In this document: piece by piece, positions 8,778 to 18,052 of the stretch
Position numbering within the stretch: the stretch's first letter is position 1
Layout: each line of letters begins with the position of its first letter
From: Planctomycetota bacterium
Lineage (GTDB): Bacteria; Planctomycetota; Brocadiia; CAIUPP01
Reading direction: 5' to 3'
NCBI GenBank assembly: GCA_022705425.1
Contig: JAKJEM010000005.1
Coordinates: 5,907 to 59,590, forward strand
Length of the DNA: 53,684 nt
Notes under the pieces: model-generated
What the model saw: only the letters and a program-made list of their open reading frames with translations
What the model was told of the DNA's origin: nothing
Databases searched by the model: none
Program-made: the position numbers and the translations under genes

Positions 8778-10073
8778 TTGGGTAACGTCACTGTCAAAGA
8801 CGTCGGGCCGTGCAAGAAGCAACTCTCGATCACCGTGCCCCAGGCCGTGGTGCAGGGCAAGATTGACGAAAGCTACACCAAGCTCGCCGGGTCGGCCGTG
8901 ATCGCCGGCTTCCGCAAGGGCCACGTTCCGCGCAAGCTGCTCGAAAAGCGCTTCGGCGAGGACGTCCTCGAAGAGGTCAAGCAGGCCGTCCTGGGCGAGG
9001 CCTCCGAGAAGGCCATCGAAGAAAACGGCCTCAAGCCGCTCGGCCAGCCCTCCTTCGACAACGTCTCCTTCGAACTCGGCAAGGACTGCGCCTTCGAGGT
9101 GACCGTCGAGATCGAGCCCGCCTTCGACCTGCCCGAGTATAAGGGCCTTGCGCTCGTCCGCAAGTCGGCGAAGGTCACCCCCGAGGAGCTTGACCGCGGC
9201 ATCGAGGCGCTGCGCATGCGGCGCGCCCGGATGGAGTTGATGCCCTCCGGAACGTCCATCGCCGCCGGCGACCTGGTCGTCTGCGACTGGGCGATCCGCG
9301 CAGGCACGGAAACCGTCTCGGACCAGAAGGACGCCGAAATCCTCGCCAGCGGCAAGCGCTCCGCCGGCATCGAATACGAGAAGGACCTCGGCGAGGTCCT
9401 CGCCGGGGCCGCCTTCGGCCAGGCTCGCGAGGTCAAGATCACCTTCCTCGACGCGTATCCGGTGGAGAAGTGGCGCGGCCAGGAGGGTGTGCTGGCCATC
9501 ACCCCGAAGGAGGTGCGCCGCCCGGTCGCCCCCGAGCTGAACGACGAGTTCGCCAAGGCCATGGACTACGACTCGCTGGACGACCTCCGTCAGGCCGTCG
9601 AGCGCAGCCTGGCCGCCACCAAGGAGCGCGAGGTCCGCAACGACCTCGAGCAGCAGCTCTTCTCCGCCCTGCTCGATCGCGTCAAGATCGAACTGCCCGA
9701 GGGCATCCTCAAAGCCCAGGCGCGCAGCATCATGATGCGCCAGAACTACCGCCTGCAGCAGCGCGGCGTGCCTGCCGAGGAGATCGAGAAGCACCTGGAG
9801 GAACTCCGCAACGCCTCCGAAGAGGCCGCCGCCCGCAACCTGCGCATCTTCTTCCTCCTCGACCGCATCGCCGACAAGGAGAAGATCTTCGTCACGGAAA
9901 CGGACGTGGAGAACCGCATCGCCTCCATGGCGGCGGCCTATCGCACCACGCCCCAGAAGATGCGCGCCCAGATCGAAAACGAGAACTCCCTCGCCGAGCT
10001 TCGCGCCGGGATGCGCGAGGACCGCGTCGTCGAGTTCCTCCTCAAGAACGCCTCGATCACCGACGAGAAATAG
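8778..10073 (+). CDS. tig: Trigger factor
   Basis: 431 residues, the family's usual length. Trigger factor is a ribosome-bound chaperone that meets nascent chains at the exit tunnel. The ribosome-docking signature appears as GFRKGHVP in the N-terminal domain. The middle part (about 150-240) corresponds to the FKBP-like domain, and a long helical C-terminal domain follows. Translation starts at TTG (8778), supported by GGAGG at 8764-8768; no ATG or GTG is better placed, so the TTG is probably real. It is the first protein gene of the conserved tig-clpP-clpX order. Confidence 0.95.
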   Translation: MGNVTVKDVGPCKKQLSITVPQAVVQGKIDESYTKLAGSAVIAGFRKGHVPRKLLEKRFGEDVLEEVKQAVLGEASEKAIEENGLKPLGQPSFDNVSFELGKDCAFEVTVEIEPAFDLPEYKGLALVRKSAKVTPEELDRGIEALRMRRARMELMPSGTSIAAGDLVVCDWAIRAGTETVSDQKDAEILASGKRSAGIEYEKDLGEVLAGAAFGQAREVKITFLDAYPVEKWRGQEGVLAITPKEVRRPVAPELNDEFAKAMDYDSLDDLRQAVERSLAATKEREVRNDLEQQLFSALLDRVKIELPEGILKAQARSIMMRQNYRLQQRGVPAEEIEKHLEELRNASEEAAARNLRIFFLLDRIADKEKIFVTETDVENRIASMAAAYRTTPQKMRAQIENENSLAELRAGMREDRVVEFLLKNASITDEK

Positions 10074-10174
10074 CCGTTCGCTCACGCCGCGTGCGCCTTG
10101 ACCTTGCGGAAGCCGACGCCGGCGGCCGCAAGGTCTTCCATTACAGGTCCCCCAGCAGCGTCCCGGGAGCAACC

Positions 10175-10822
10175 ATGAACATCGAACGCATCCTCCGCGA
10201 ACGCGCCGAGCGCGCCACCGTCCAGGCCGGACTCATCCCCACCGTCGTCGAGCGCACCGGACGCGGCGAACGCTACTACGACCTCTTCAGCCGCCTCCTC
10301 AAGGACCGCATCATCTTCATTGACACCGTCATTGACGACATTGACGCCAACCTCATCGTCGCCCAGCTCCTCTTCCTCCAGAACGAGAACAAGAACTCCG
10401 ACGTCGCCCTCTACGTCAACTCCCTCGGCGGCTCCGTCACCGCCGGACTGGCCATTTACGACACCATCCAGTTCATCCAGTGCGACGTGGCCACCTTCTG
10501 CATCGGCCAGGCCGCCAGCATGGCCGCCATCCTTCTGGCCGCCGGCGCCAAGGGCAAGCGCTACGCCCTGCCCCACAGCCGCGTGATGCTCCACCAGCCC
10601 TGGGGGGGCACGCGCGGCACCGCCGCCGATATCAGCATCCAGGCCGAGGAAATCCTGCGCCTCAAGCGCCACCTCAACGAAATCCTCGCCCGGCACTGCG
10701 GCCAGCCCGTCGAGCGCATCGAACAGGACACCGACCGCGATTTCTACATGGGCGCCGCCGAAGCCAAGGCCTACGGACTGGTGGATGAAGTCCTGACCAC
10801 CCTCAAGCAAAAGCCCGCCTGA
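10175..10822 (+). CDS. clpP: ATP-dependent Clp protease proteolytic subunit
   Basis: 215 residues from the ATG at 10175 with GGGAGC just upstream. The catalytic triad is intact: S115 in GQAASMAA, H140 in [10 protein letters not shown], and D189 in EQDTDRDF, matching the E. coli Ser97/His122/Asp171 spacing. ClpP forms the tetradecameric chamber fed by ClpX, whose gene follows after 22 bp. The gap after tig is about 100 bp with no obvious promoter or terminator, so I take them as one operon. Confidence 0.96.
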   Translation: MNIERILRERAERATVQAGLIPTVVERTGRGERYYDLFSRLLKDRIIFIDTVIDDIDANLIVAQLLFLQNENKNSDVALYVNSLGGSVTAGLAIYDTIQFIQCDVATFCIGQAASMAAILLAAGAKGKRYALPHSRVMLHQPWGGTRGTAADISIQAEEILRLKRHLNEILARHCGQPVERIEQDTDRDFYMGAAEAKAYGLVDEVLTTLKQKPA

Positions 10823-10844
10823 CCCCCGAACGGACCCCAAGCCC

Positions 10845-12152
10845 ATGAGCGATCGCCCGCGCAGCAAGAAATCTTCGCCCGACGCCTGCTCCTTCTGCGG
10901 GCGTCTTCAGAACGCCGTCGAGCTCCTCGTCCACGGCCCCGACAACCTCTTTATCTGCAACGAGTGCATCGGACGCTGCAATGAGATCATCGGCGCCGAA
11001 CAGCGCCGCCGCAACGCGCGCAGCAAGCCCTTCCTCAAGGAAATCCCCGCCCCCGTCGCCATCAAGGCCCAGCTCGACGAATACGTCATCGGACAGGACA
11101 AGGCCAAGAAGATCCTCTCCGTCGCCGTACACAACCACTACAAGCGCATCCAGCGCGACTACAACAAGGGCGGCGTCGAGATCGAGAAGTCCAACGTCCT
11201 GCTCATCGGCCCCACCGGCAGCGGCAAGACCCTCCTGGCCCGCATCCTCGCCAAAATCCTCCACGTCCCCTTCGCCATCGCCGACGCCACCACCCTCACC
11301 GAAGCCGGTTACGTAGGCGAGGACGTCGAGAACGTCCTCCTCAAGCTCCTTCAGAGCGCCGACATGGACATCCGCCGCGCCGAGCAGGGCATCATCTATA
11401 TTGACGAGATTGACAAGATCGGCAAGACCTTCATGAACGTCTCCATCACCCGGGACGTCTCCGGCGAAGGCGTTCAGCAATCGCTCCTCAAGATGCTCGA
11501 AGGCACCGTCGCCAACGTGCCCCCCCAGGGCGGGCGAAAGCACCCCGAGCAGGCCTTCATCCCCGTCAACACCACGCACATCCTCTTCATCTGCGGCGGC
11601 ACCTTCACCGGCATCGAGAACATCGTCGCCGGGCGCATCGGGCGCAAGAGCATCGGCTTCGACCCGCGCGACACCGGCAAGGACGACCAGCAACGCCTCA
11701 GCGACCTGCTCGCGCAGGTGACCGAGGACGACCTCATCGAGTTCGGGATGATCCCGGAGTTCGTCGGCCGGCTGCCGATCGTCGCCCCGTTGACGCCCTT
11801 GACCGAAGAGGACCTGATGCGCATCCTCACCGAACCGCGCAACGCCCTTGCCCAGCAATACCAGGAGTTCTTCCGCCTCGAGGACTGCGAACTCGAGTTC
11901 ACGCCCGAGGCCCTGCGCGCCATCGCGCAGAAGGCCCTCAAGCGCGACACCGGCGCGCGGGCGCTGCGCTCCCTCTTCGAGTCCCTCATGCTCGATCCCA
12001 TGTTCCACCTTCCCTCGATGGACAAGAAGGGCCGCTTCGTCGTCACGCCGGAGATCGTCCGCGGCGAAAAGGACCTCCTCCGCGACGGCTTCGTCGCCGT
12101 CTCGAAGGCCCAGGCAGCCTCCGGCAGCGGCAAAAGCGGCGACGCCGCGTAG
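10845..12152 (+). CDS. clpX: ATP-dependent protease ATPase subunit ClpX
   Basis: 435 residues. The N-terminal zinc-binding domain has C15/C18 and C38/C41. The AAA+ module carries Walker A GPTGSGKT (122-129) and Walker [11 protein letters not shown]. ClpX unfolds tagged substrates and threads them into ClpP. The C-terminus ends in a short Gly/Ser/Lys tail. The start has only a weak SD, suggesting translational coupling with clpP. Confidence 0.97.
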   Translation: MSDRPRSKKSSPDACSFCGRLQNAVELLVHGPDNLFICNECIGRCNEIIGAEQRRRNARSKPFLKEIPAPVAIKAQLDEYVIGQDKAKKILSVAVHNHYKRIQRDYNKGGVEIEKSNVLLIGPTGSGKTLLARILAKILHVPFAIADATTLTEAGYVGEDVENVLLKLLQSADMDIRRAEQGIIYIDEIDKIGKTFMNVSITRDVSGEGVQQSLLKMLEGTVANVPPQGGRKHPEQAFIPVNTTHILFICGGTFTGIENIVAGRIGRKSIGFDPRDTGKDDQQRLSDLLAQVTEDDLIEFGMIPEFVGRLPIVAPLTPLTEEDLMRILTEPRNALAQQYQEFFRLEDCELEFTPEALRAIAQKALKRDTGARALRSLFESLMLDPMFHLPSMDKKGRFVVTPEIVRGEKDLLRDGFVAVSKAQAASGSGKSGDAA

Positions 12153-12211
12153 CGCGCCCCGCGCCGCTCCTGCGCTGAAGCGCGAGATAGACATGTGTTA
12201 AGGACTCCGCC

Positions 12212-12592
12212 ATGAAGCTGATGGACCGCCTCGTCTTCAACGACCAGGGGATGCTCCCCTGCATTATCGCCAACGTCGAGGACAACCGTCCCCTCACCCT
12301 CTGCTACATGACGCGCGACGCCCTCGAAAAGACCCTCCGGGAGAAGAAGGTCTATGTCTTCCGCCGCTCCAAGGGCCGTCTGATGCTCAAGGGCGAAACC
12401 AGCGGCCACATCCAGGAGGTCCGCCGCGTCTTCCCGGACTGCGAAGGCAAGTCCCTCCTCATCCTCGTTCACCAGCACGTCGCCGGGTGCCACAAGGGGT
12501 ACATGTCCTGCTACTTCGAGGAATACGACCCCGCGTCGGACGCCTTCCGGGTGGCCGAGCCGCGCCTGTTCGACCCGGAGAAGGTGTACTGA
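12212..12592 (+). CDS. hisI: HisI-like phosphoribosyl-AMP cyclohydrolase
   Basis: 126 residues, resembling HisI, which opens the purine ring of phosphoribosyl-AMP in histidine synthesis. Family phrases are visible: CYMTRDALEKTL (31-42), KGETSGHIQEVR (60-71) and C93/C100 in AGCHKGYMSC. The metal site normally reads D-x-D-x-D; here it is D76-C-E78-G-K80, so the third acidic ligand is a lysine. No other his gene is nearby. It starts 59 bp after clpX with AAGGA as SD. Either it is a functional HisI that tolerates the change or a relative with another role. Confidence 0.75.
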   Translation: MKLMDRLVFNDQGMLPCIIANVEDNRPLTLCYMTRDALEKTLREKKVYVFRRSKGRLMLKGETSGHIQEVRRVFPDCEGKSLLILVHQHVAGCHKGYMSCYFEEYDPASDAFRVAEPRLFDPEKVY

Positions 12593-12621
12593 CCGCGTCG
12601 CGCCCCGACAAGGAGGAGAAC

Positions 12622-13743
12622 GTGTCCGACAGGATCGTCGTCTTCGGCGCCGGCGCCCTCTCCCTGGGATTCTTCGGCCCCGAGTTGCACCGGGAATACC
12701 GCCTCACCTTCCTCGACACGCAGCTCAAGGAGGACTTCGTCGCCCGCGCGGCGAAGAGCGGCGCCTACACCGCCAACATCGCCGGCAGCGTCATCGAGCC
12801 CGTCGAAGTCCGCGGCGTGGACGCCTTCCGCCTCGACCGGCCCGAGCAGGACCGCGACATCCGCGCCCGCATCGCCGAAGCCCGCATCTTCTTCACCGCC
12901 GTCGGCATCCGGAACCTCGACGCCGCCCTGGGTTACCTCGACGAGCGCCTCCAGGGCCGGCGCGACGACCTCTACATCCTCTGCGCCGAAAACGGCGAAG
13001 GCGTCGCCGAGCGCTGGCGCGCGCGCTTCCCCGCGAACATCCGCCTCTGCGACACGGTCATGGGCCGCATGTGCCGCCTCGAAGAACACCCCGCCCCCGA
13101 CTACAGCCCCGTGGACCCGCAGCTTCCCTGGGGCGTCGTCGGCGAAGACCTCAAGGACATGCCCCTCTCCGCCGAGCACCGCAACCCCGAGGTCTTCCAT
13201 TCCCCCGCCTTCCTCTTCTGTTCGCCGGAGGAGTTCCACGCCCGCGAGCGGGTCAAGCTCTTCGCGCATAACGGCCTGCATTTCTACGTGGCCGCCCTGG
13301 GGGCGCTTCGAGGCGTCGAGCGCTTCAGCGACCTCGCCGGCGATTCCGCCGTCGTGGCCGCCGCTCGCGCCTTGCTCGATGAGGAGATCGCCCCGGCTCT
13401 CTGGAAGGACTGCGCGCACCACCTCGGGCGCGCGGAGTTCGATCGCTACATCCGCCGCCTGCCCGACCGCCTCTTCTCGCCCACCCTGCGCGATCACGTC
13501 GCGCGCGGCATCCGCGGCGTGGCCGACAAGTTCGCCGACAACGAACGCGTCATGGGCGGGCTGCGCCTGCTCCTGGCCAACGGCGTCCAGCCCCGGCGCT
13601 ACAACGATCTGCTCGCCGCCGGCCTGGCCGTCGCCGAACGCCAGACGTCGCCCCAGGCCGCCCGCGACATCTGCAACCGCCTCCCCGACGAAGTCCGCAA
13701 GGACGTGGAAGCCCGCTGGCGGGCCCTCGCCGCCTCGCGCTGA
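12622..13743 (+). CDS. Mannitol-1-phosphate dehydrogenase-like oxidoreductase
   Basis: 373 residues from GTG at 12622, directly behind a perfect AGGAGG. It is a member of the polyol-specific long-chain dehydrogenase family. The nucleotide-binding turn is VVFGAGALSLGFFG at the N-terminus. The catalytic K-x4-N-x2-H set is K212, N217, H220, with the family's known spacing. These enzymes interconvert polyols or polyol phosphates and ketoses with NAD(P). Closest in style to MtlD (mannitol-1-phosphate to fructose-6-phosphate), but the substrate cannot be read from sequence. It follows hisI after 29 bp. Confidence 0.7.
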   Translation: MSDRIVVFGAGALSLGFFGPELHREYRLTFLDTQLKEDFVARAAKSGAYTANIAGSVIEPVEVRGVDAFRLDRPEQDRDIRARIAEARIFFTAVGIRNLDAALGYLDERLQGRRDDLYILCAENGEGVAERWRARFPANIRLCDTVMGRMCRLEEHPAPDYSPVDPQLPWGVVGEDLKDMPLSAEHRNPEVFHSPAFLFCSPEEFHARERVKLFAHNGLHFYVAALGALRGVERFSDLAGDSAVVAAARALLDEEIAPALWKDCAHHLGRAEFDRYIRRLPDRLFSPTLRDHVARGIRGVADKFADNERVMGGLRLLLANGVQPRRYNDLLAAGLAVAERQTSPQAARDICNRLPDEVRKDVEARWRALAASR

Positions 13744-13808
13744 GACGCCGCCCGCCGCAGCGGTGGCCGGCAGAGGGTCGTCATCGCCCCAGCCACGATC
13801 GGTCCGAC

Positions 13809-14309
13809 ATGATCCCCTCATCCGACGAAAAGTACATGCGCCTGGCCCTGGCGGAAGCCCGGTCCGCCCTGGAGCATGACGACGTGCCCATCGGCGCCGT
13901 CATCGTACGCAACGGGGCCGTCATCGCCCGCGCGCACAATCAACGCGAACTCCTGGAGGACCCCACGGCGCACGCGGAGATCATCGCCCTCACCCAGGCC
14001 GGGGCCGCCCTCGGCTCCTGGCGTCTGGCCGGGTGCGCCATGTACGTGACCCTCGAGCCGTGCGTCATGTGCGCCGGCGCGCTCGTCCTGGCCCGGCTCG
14101 AACGCCTCGTCTATGGTGCCGCCGACCCCAAGGCCGGCGCCTGCGCCTCCCTCTACCGCATCCTCGAGGACGAGCGGCTCAACCATCGCGTCCCCGTGCT
14201 CGCCGGCGTCCTCGCCGGGGAGTGCGGCGACCTGCTCCGCGAGTTCTTCCGCGCCCGCCGCGCCCGCTCCGCCGCTCCGGACGCCGCAGACGACTACAGC
14301 CGCCAGTAA
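13809..14309 (+). CDS. tadA: tRNA-specific adenosine deaminase
   Basis: 166 residues. TadA converts A34 to inosine in tRNA-Arg(ACG). The zinc and proton-shuttle motif H55-A-E57 and the P84-C85-x2-C88 motif are intact. The last 16 bp overlap the convergent UDP-sugar dehydrogenase gene. The guanine-deaminase subfamily is an alternative, but the length and the LEPCVMCAGAL context favour TadA. Confidence 0.92.
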   Translation: MIPSSDEKYMRLALAEARSALEHDDVPIGAVIVRNGAVIARAHNQRELLEDPTAHAEIIALTQAGAALGSWRLAGCAMYVTLEPCVMCAGALVLARLERLVYGAADPKAGACASLYRILEDERLNHRVPVLAGVLAGECGDLLREFFRARRARSAAPDAADDYSRQ

Positions 14310-15577
14310 TCGCGGCCCGGAAACTGCTCCCGGCGGAAGACCGACTTCACGTCCGCCACCACCCCGCCCGTCCGCCCCTTCAACAGGCTCTCCACCCAGG
14401 CCGGCCCTTTCGTGCGAAAGGCTTGATGCGCCACCGCCACGATCACCGCGTCGCACGCGCCGAGCAACTCCTCCTCTCCGGCCAGCGCCAGCCCGTACTC
14501 GTGTGCGGCATCGCGCGCCGAGGCCAGCGGGTCGTGCACCCGCGCCTTCACGCCGTACTCCTCCAGCTCGCGCACAATGTCCACCACCTTCGAGTTGCGG
14601 ATGTCCGGCACGTTCTCCTTGAAGGTCAGCCCCAGGATGGCCGCCTGCGCCCCGCGCATGTTCTGCCCCTGGCGCACCAGGCGCTTCACCGTCTGCTCCG
14701 CCACGTACGCCCCCATCCCGTCATTGATCCGCCGCCCCGCCAGGATGACCTGCGGATGATAGCCCAGACTCTCCGCCTTCTGCGTCAGGTAGTAAGGGTC
14801 CACCCCGATGCAGTGCCCCCCGACCAGCCCCGGGCGGAAGGGCAGGAAGTTCCACTTCGTCCCTGCCGCCGCCAGAACGTCGGCGGTGTCAATGCCGATG
14901 CGATGGAAGATCATCGCCAGTTCGTTCATCAAGGCGATGTTCAGGTCGCGCTGCGTGTTCTCGATCACCTTGGCCGCTTCGGCCGTCTTGATGCTCGCCG
15001 CCCGGAAGACGCCGCCCTTGGCGACCCGCCCGTAAACCTCCGCCACGACCTCCAGGCTCTCCGCATCCATCGCCGACACAACCTTCACCACGCGGTCAAT
15101 CGTGTGCTCCTTGTCGCCGGGGTTGATGCGCTCCGGGGAGTAGCCCACTTTGAAATCGCGCCCGCAGACCAGGCCCGACTGCCGCTCGAGGATCGGGACG
15201 CAGAACTCCTCCGTCACGCCGGGATAGACCGTGGACTCGTAAACGACGATGGCCCCGCGCCGGAGGTTGGCGCCCACCGTTTCGCTCGCCAGCCGCACAC
15301 AGGTCAGATCCGGCTGCTTGACCGCGTCCACCGGAGTCGGGACGCAGACGATAATGAAGTCACACCGCCGCAGAGCGGCGGGGTCATCGGTGAACTCGAC
15401 CTGCGCAGCGCGCAGGTCTCCGGCGGACACCTCGCCGGTATGGTCCTGCCCGGCGCGCAAAGCCGCCACCCGCTCGCGCCCCACGTCGAACCCCGTCACC
15501 GGCGTCTGCTTGCCGAAGGCCACCGCCAAAGGAAGCCCGACGTAACCCAGCCCCACCACCGCGATCTTCCGGTCCAT
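14294..15577 (-). CDS. UDP-sugar 6-dehydrogenase (WbpO/TviB-like)
   Basis: 427 residues from the ATG at 15577 (GGGGA six bases upstream). The Rossmann motif VVGLGYVGLP (7-16) and the catalytic Cys C256 in VGGHCIGVDPYYL identify the UDP-glucose/GDP-mannose dehydrogenase superfamily. The HCIGVDPYYL form and KTAEAAKVIENTQRDLN resemble UDP-N-acetylhexosamine dehydrogenases such as WbpO, TviB and WecC, which oxidise C6 to a uronic acid for surface polysaccharide. No glycan gene cluster surrounds it here. Confidence 0.88.
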   Translation of the reverse strand: MDRKIAVVGLGYVGLPLAVAFGKQTPVTGFDVGRERVAALRAGQDHTGEVSAGDLRAAQVEFTDDPAALRRCDFIIVCVPTPVDAVKQPDLTCVRLASETVGANLRRGAIVVYESTVYPGVTEEFCVPILERQSGLVCGRDFKVGYSPERINPGDKEHTIDRVVKVVSAMDAESLEVVAEVYGRVAKGGVFRAASIKTAEAAKVIENTQRDLNIALMNELAMIFHRIGIDTADVLAAAGTKWNFLPFRPGLVGGHCIGVDPYYLTQKAESLGYHPQVILAGRRINDGMGAYVAEQTVKRLVRQGQNMRGAQAAILGLTFKENVPDIRNSKVVDIVRELEEYGVKARVHDPLASARDAAHEYGLALAGEEELLGACDAVIVAVAHQAFRTKGPAWVESLLKGRTGGVVADVKSVFRREQFPGRDYWRL

Positions 15578-15625
15578 GTTTCGTCCCCACGCTAATTCTT
15601 TGGATGACACCCCCCAACGCGCGAG

Positions 15626-15654
15626 ATGCTAGCACAACGACGCCCGCCGGGCAA
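15626..15654 (-). promoter_or_regulatory. Promoter of UDP-sugar dehydrogenase
   Basis: On the minus strand TTGCCC (15654-15649), 17 bp, TAGCAT (15631-15626), about 50 bp before the start. Confidence 0.4.
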
Positions 15655-15706
15655 ACACGGAAGTGAACGCGCCGGGCCTCATTCCCGCCCGCAGGCTTGC
15701 GCGCAG

Positions 15707-15746
15707 AAAAAGGCGCGGGACACGTTCGTCCGCCGTGTCCCGCGCC
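15707..15746 (-). terminator. Rho-independent terminator of Met-rich secreted protein
   Basis: A perfect 13-bp stem (GGCGCGGGACACG 15712-15724 with CGTGTCCCGCGCC 15734-15746) is followed on the minus strand by five Ts. It sits 30 bp after the stop at 15777. Confidence 0.8.
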
Positions 15747-15776
15747 GCAACGCCTGCTCGACAATTGATCACACGC

Positions 15777-16364
15777 TCACATGCCGTCCTTCTTCGCCGG
15801 CGGCTGACGGTGGCCTTCGCCCTTGCCCGCGCCGCGCTGCCGTTCGCCCTGGGGACGCTCCCCCTGCGGTTGGTCGCCCTTCATGCCACCCGGCCCCTCC
15901 GGACGAAGGGAACGCATCTTCTCGCCAAGCGCACGCACCGCCTCGCCCATCGCCTCGACGTCGCCGCGAAGCTTCTCGCTCGTCTCGCGCAGGGCCTTGC
16001 GCGCCTCCTCCGTGGCCTCCTTGTTCCCGGCGCGGGCCGTCGCGACCACCTTCTCGAAGGCCGCCAGCCGATCCTGCTCGCTCTTCATCACCTGCTTGCG
16101 GGCGGCGATCACCTTGTCGAGCAGTTGCTGGGCCTCGGCATTGTCCACCGCCGCCGGCGAGGTGGCGTGCATCATCATCATGTCCATCATCTGCATCGGG
16201 CCGCCCTCGGGCCGGGGACCGCGCCCTTCCTGCTTCATCCCGTCGCCCCCTCCGCGCACACGCTGCCCGCCACCCGTCGCGCCCGGCGCATCGCCCTGCG
16301 CGCACAGCAGGCCCGCCAACGCCATCACTCCGACCACACCCGCCAGCGCCATGATCTTCCTCAT
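15777..16364 (-). CDS. Met-rich secreted helical protein
   Basis: 195 residues with a good SD (AAAGGAGAG) and a signal peptide of about 22 residues. The mature protein starts glycine-rich. It then has a striking methionine cluster at residues 57-65 (seven Met, then His66), a charged helical middle (about 75-155) that could be coiled coil, and a Gly/Gln/Lys tail. I recognise no family. The small size, exported helix and Met/His cluster recall periplasmic stress or metal-responsive proteins such as Spy/CpxP relatives and Cu(I)-binding Met patches; both are guesses. It is monocistronic with its own terminator. Confidence 0.75.
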   Translation of the reverse strand: MRKIMALAGVVGVMALAGLLCAQGDAPGATGGGQRVRGGGDGMKQEGRGPRPEGGPMQMMDMMMMHATSPAAVDNAEAQQLLDKVIAARKQVMKSEQDRLAAFEKVVATARAGNKEATEEARKALRETSEKLRGDVEAMGEAVRALGEKMRSLRPEGPGGMKGDQPQGERPQGERQRGAGKGEGHRQPPAKKDGM

Positions 16365-16811
16365 GACTCTCTCCTTTCCGATACCTTGAACCCCTTCTCC
16401 AACACGGTGGAACGGTTAGCAAGTCTCATGCCATTCGCCCAACCACGAAACCGCGGCGTCGCAACATGCTTTGGTACAATAGGTTACGGCGACAGCCCGT
16501 TCCGAGCGTCTCCCGCCAGCACCCAGGCCTGCCTCTGCCGCACTTCCACACACAGCGCTGAAATCCCCCACACGCCCCGCCATCGCCTCGTTGCGGTACG
16601 GTCCCATTGCCGGGGGTTCCGCCCCCTGTCGGCAGGTCCGACCTGCGTTCCCGTAACCCCGCCGGCGGGGGCGCGGAATCGTCCTTTCCCGATATTTCCG
16701 CTTGACTTGCGGCAAAAGCACCTCTTATAATCCACCCCAACGCGCGAACCGGCGATGACGCACTGCGCCGGTCGGAGGATGTCCACGCACCCCCTGCGGG
16801 AGGAGTCTCTC
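16365..16811. other. 447-bp intergenic region with palindromes and mre promoter
   Basis: Separates the divergent Met-rich protein and the mre operon. It holds inverted repeats such as GGCAGGTCCGACCTGC near 16637 and CCCCGCCGGCGGGG near 16661. The promoter described next lies close to its right end. I see no gene in it; open frames here lack SD and family resemblance. Confidence 0.5.
16702..16731 (+). promoter_or_regulatory. Promoter of the mre operon
   Basis: TTGACT (16702-16707), 18 bp spacer, TATAAT (16726-16731), 80 bp before the first gene. The next genes to mrdA show no obvious internal promoter. Confidence 0.75.
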
Positions 16812-17669
16812 ATGACGTGGTGGGCCAAGCTACTGACCATCGTCGTCTGCCTGTTCAGCCTGGCGTTCGCCGGCATGTCGGCGGTGATCTTTGCCAAACG
16901 CTCGAACTACCGCGCCGACCTCAAGCGTGAGCGCGACCTCCACAACGACGCCGTCAAGAAGGCCAACAGCGAGATCGAACGCCTTCGCGGCCTCGTCAAC
17001 GACCGCACCAACGATTTGGCCACCATCCGCGGCACCCTGAAGAACAAGGAGGACGAACTCGCCCGCGCCGTGGCCGAACGCGAGAATGTCCAGGCCAGCG
17101 TCACCGACTTCCGCAACCGCCTGAACACCGAACAGGCCAGCGTCAAACAGTTGACCGTGGCCGTGGACGGCCTGCGCACCGAGAACACGCGCCTGGCCGC
17201 CGACAACGAAAAGGCTCGCGCCGAAGTCAACGACTACATGGCCAGACTCAGCGCCGAACAGAAGCGCTCGAACGACCTCGCCAAGGAAAACAGCAGCCTC
17301 AAGGAGACGCTCGACGGCACGCAGAAGCGCCTGGCCATGGCGAACGAAACGATCAACCTGCATGAGCAGACCTTCCAGGAACTCAGCAAGCGCAATATCG
17401 AGGCCCGGAAGGTCATCAAGGGCCTGATCGCCCTGCCCGACATCAAGGGAAAGGTCATCGGCGTGGACTCCACGACGAACATTGTCGTCATCAACGTCGG
17501 GTCGAAGCAGCAGGTGCGCAAGAACTACGATTTCACCCTCTTCCGCGACGACAAGTTCGTCGCCGTCGTCAACGTCTTTGACGTTCAAGAGGAACTGTGC
17601 GCCGCGCGTGTCGTCACGCGCAATACGGCCATTCAGCAGGGCGACAACGCCTGGACGCGCTTGCAGTAG
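16812..17669 (+). CDS. Membrane-anchored coiled-coil protein upstream of mreB
   Basis: 285 residues from the ATG at 16812 behind GGAGGAG; an upstream in-frame ATG at 16755 lacks a site. One N-terminal membrane segment (about 5-26) is followed by a long heptad-like region (about 30-205) rich in E, R, K, N and L. A compact C-terminal domain of about 70 residues (KGKVIGVDSTTNIVVINVG onward) looks beta-rich and resembles, by eye, the FlgT C-terminal-type domain. Topology suggests a cytoplasmic tip and a periplasmic coil ending in a small domain, similar in outline to MreC. It is the first gene of the operon, so a role in cell-shape machinery is inferred. Confidence 0.7.
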   Translation: MTWWAKLLTIVVCLFSLAFAGMSAVIFAKRSNYRADLKRERDLHNDAVKKANSEIERLRGLVNDRTNDLATIRGTLKNKEDELARAVAERENVQASVTDFRNRLNTEQASVKQLTVAVDGLRTENTRLAADNEKARAEVNDYMARLSAEQKRSNDLAKENSSLKETLDGTQKRLAMANETINLHEQTFQELSKRNIEARKVIKGLIALPDIKGKVIGVDSTTNIVVINVGSKQQVRKNYDFTLFRDDKFVAVVNVFDVQEELCAARVVTRNTAIQQGDNAWTRLQ

Positions 17670-17695
17670 CGCGGTCCGGACAGAGGCTTCAGGGC

Positions 17696-18010
17696 ATGAA
17701 CGTCATGGTGCGATCGTTGCGTTTTCGCCGCGCCGACTCCGGCGATGCGGTTTACAAAATCCTTCTCATCGTCGCCTGCGTCGCCATGGCCCTGGCCGCA
17801 TTCTTCCCGATCTACGAATGGGTCACGCTGTACAAGGCCCCGGAGACCCTCCCGGCGGCGCAGAAGCTCTCGCTCGACGCGAGCGCCGCAGGAGCGCGGG
17901 AAACGCCCAGGGAACCGCCCGCCGCTGCCCCGGCTCCGGCGCCGGCCCCGGGCGGCGCCGAAGCCGTCCCCTCTACCACGGTGCCGCCGAAACCCGGCGT
18001 CAAGGGATAG
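17696..18010 (+). CDS. Small single-span membrane protein upstream of mreB
   Basis: 104 residues from the ATG at 17696 (alternative ATG at 17705). A basic N-terminus is followed by one membrane helix (about 18-40) and a tail rich in Pro and Ala that looks disordered. No family recognised. It lies 26 bp after the coiled-coil gene and 42 bp before mreB, so it is probably made together with the shape proteins. Confidence 0.6.
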   Translation: MNVMVRSLRFRRADSGDAVYKILLIVACVAMALAAFFPIYEWVTLYKAPETLPAAQKLSLDASAAGARETPREPPAAAPAPAPAPGGAEAVPSTTVPPKPGVKG

Positions 18011-18052
18011 CGCGTTTTCCGGGCTGCAACGGCCTTTGGAAGGTGAGAATGC

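Noticed and set aside
10601..10607. G7 run in clpP as a slippery site
   Set aside because: It encodes a conserved Trp-Gly-Gly in a standard ClpP; no alternative frame continues sensibly.
16365..16701. Palindromes before the mre operon as a transposon end or small RNA
   Set aside because: No transposase, no target duplication and no promoter-terminator pair around them.
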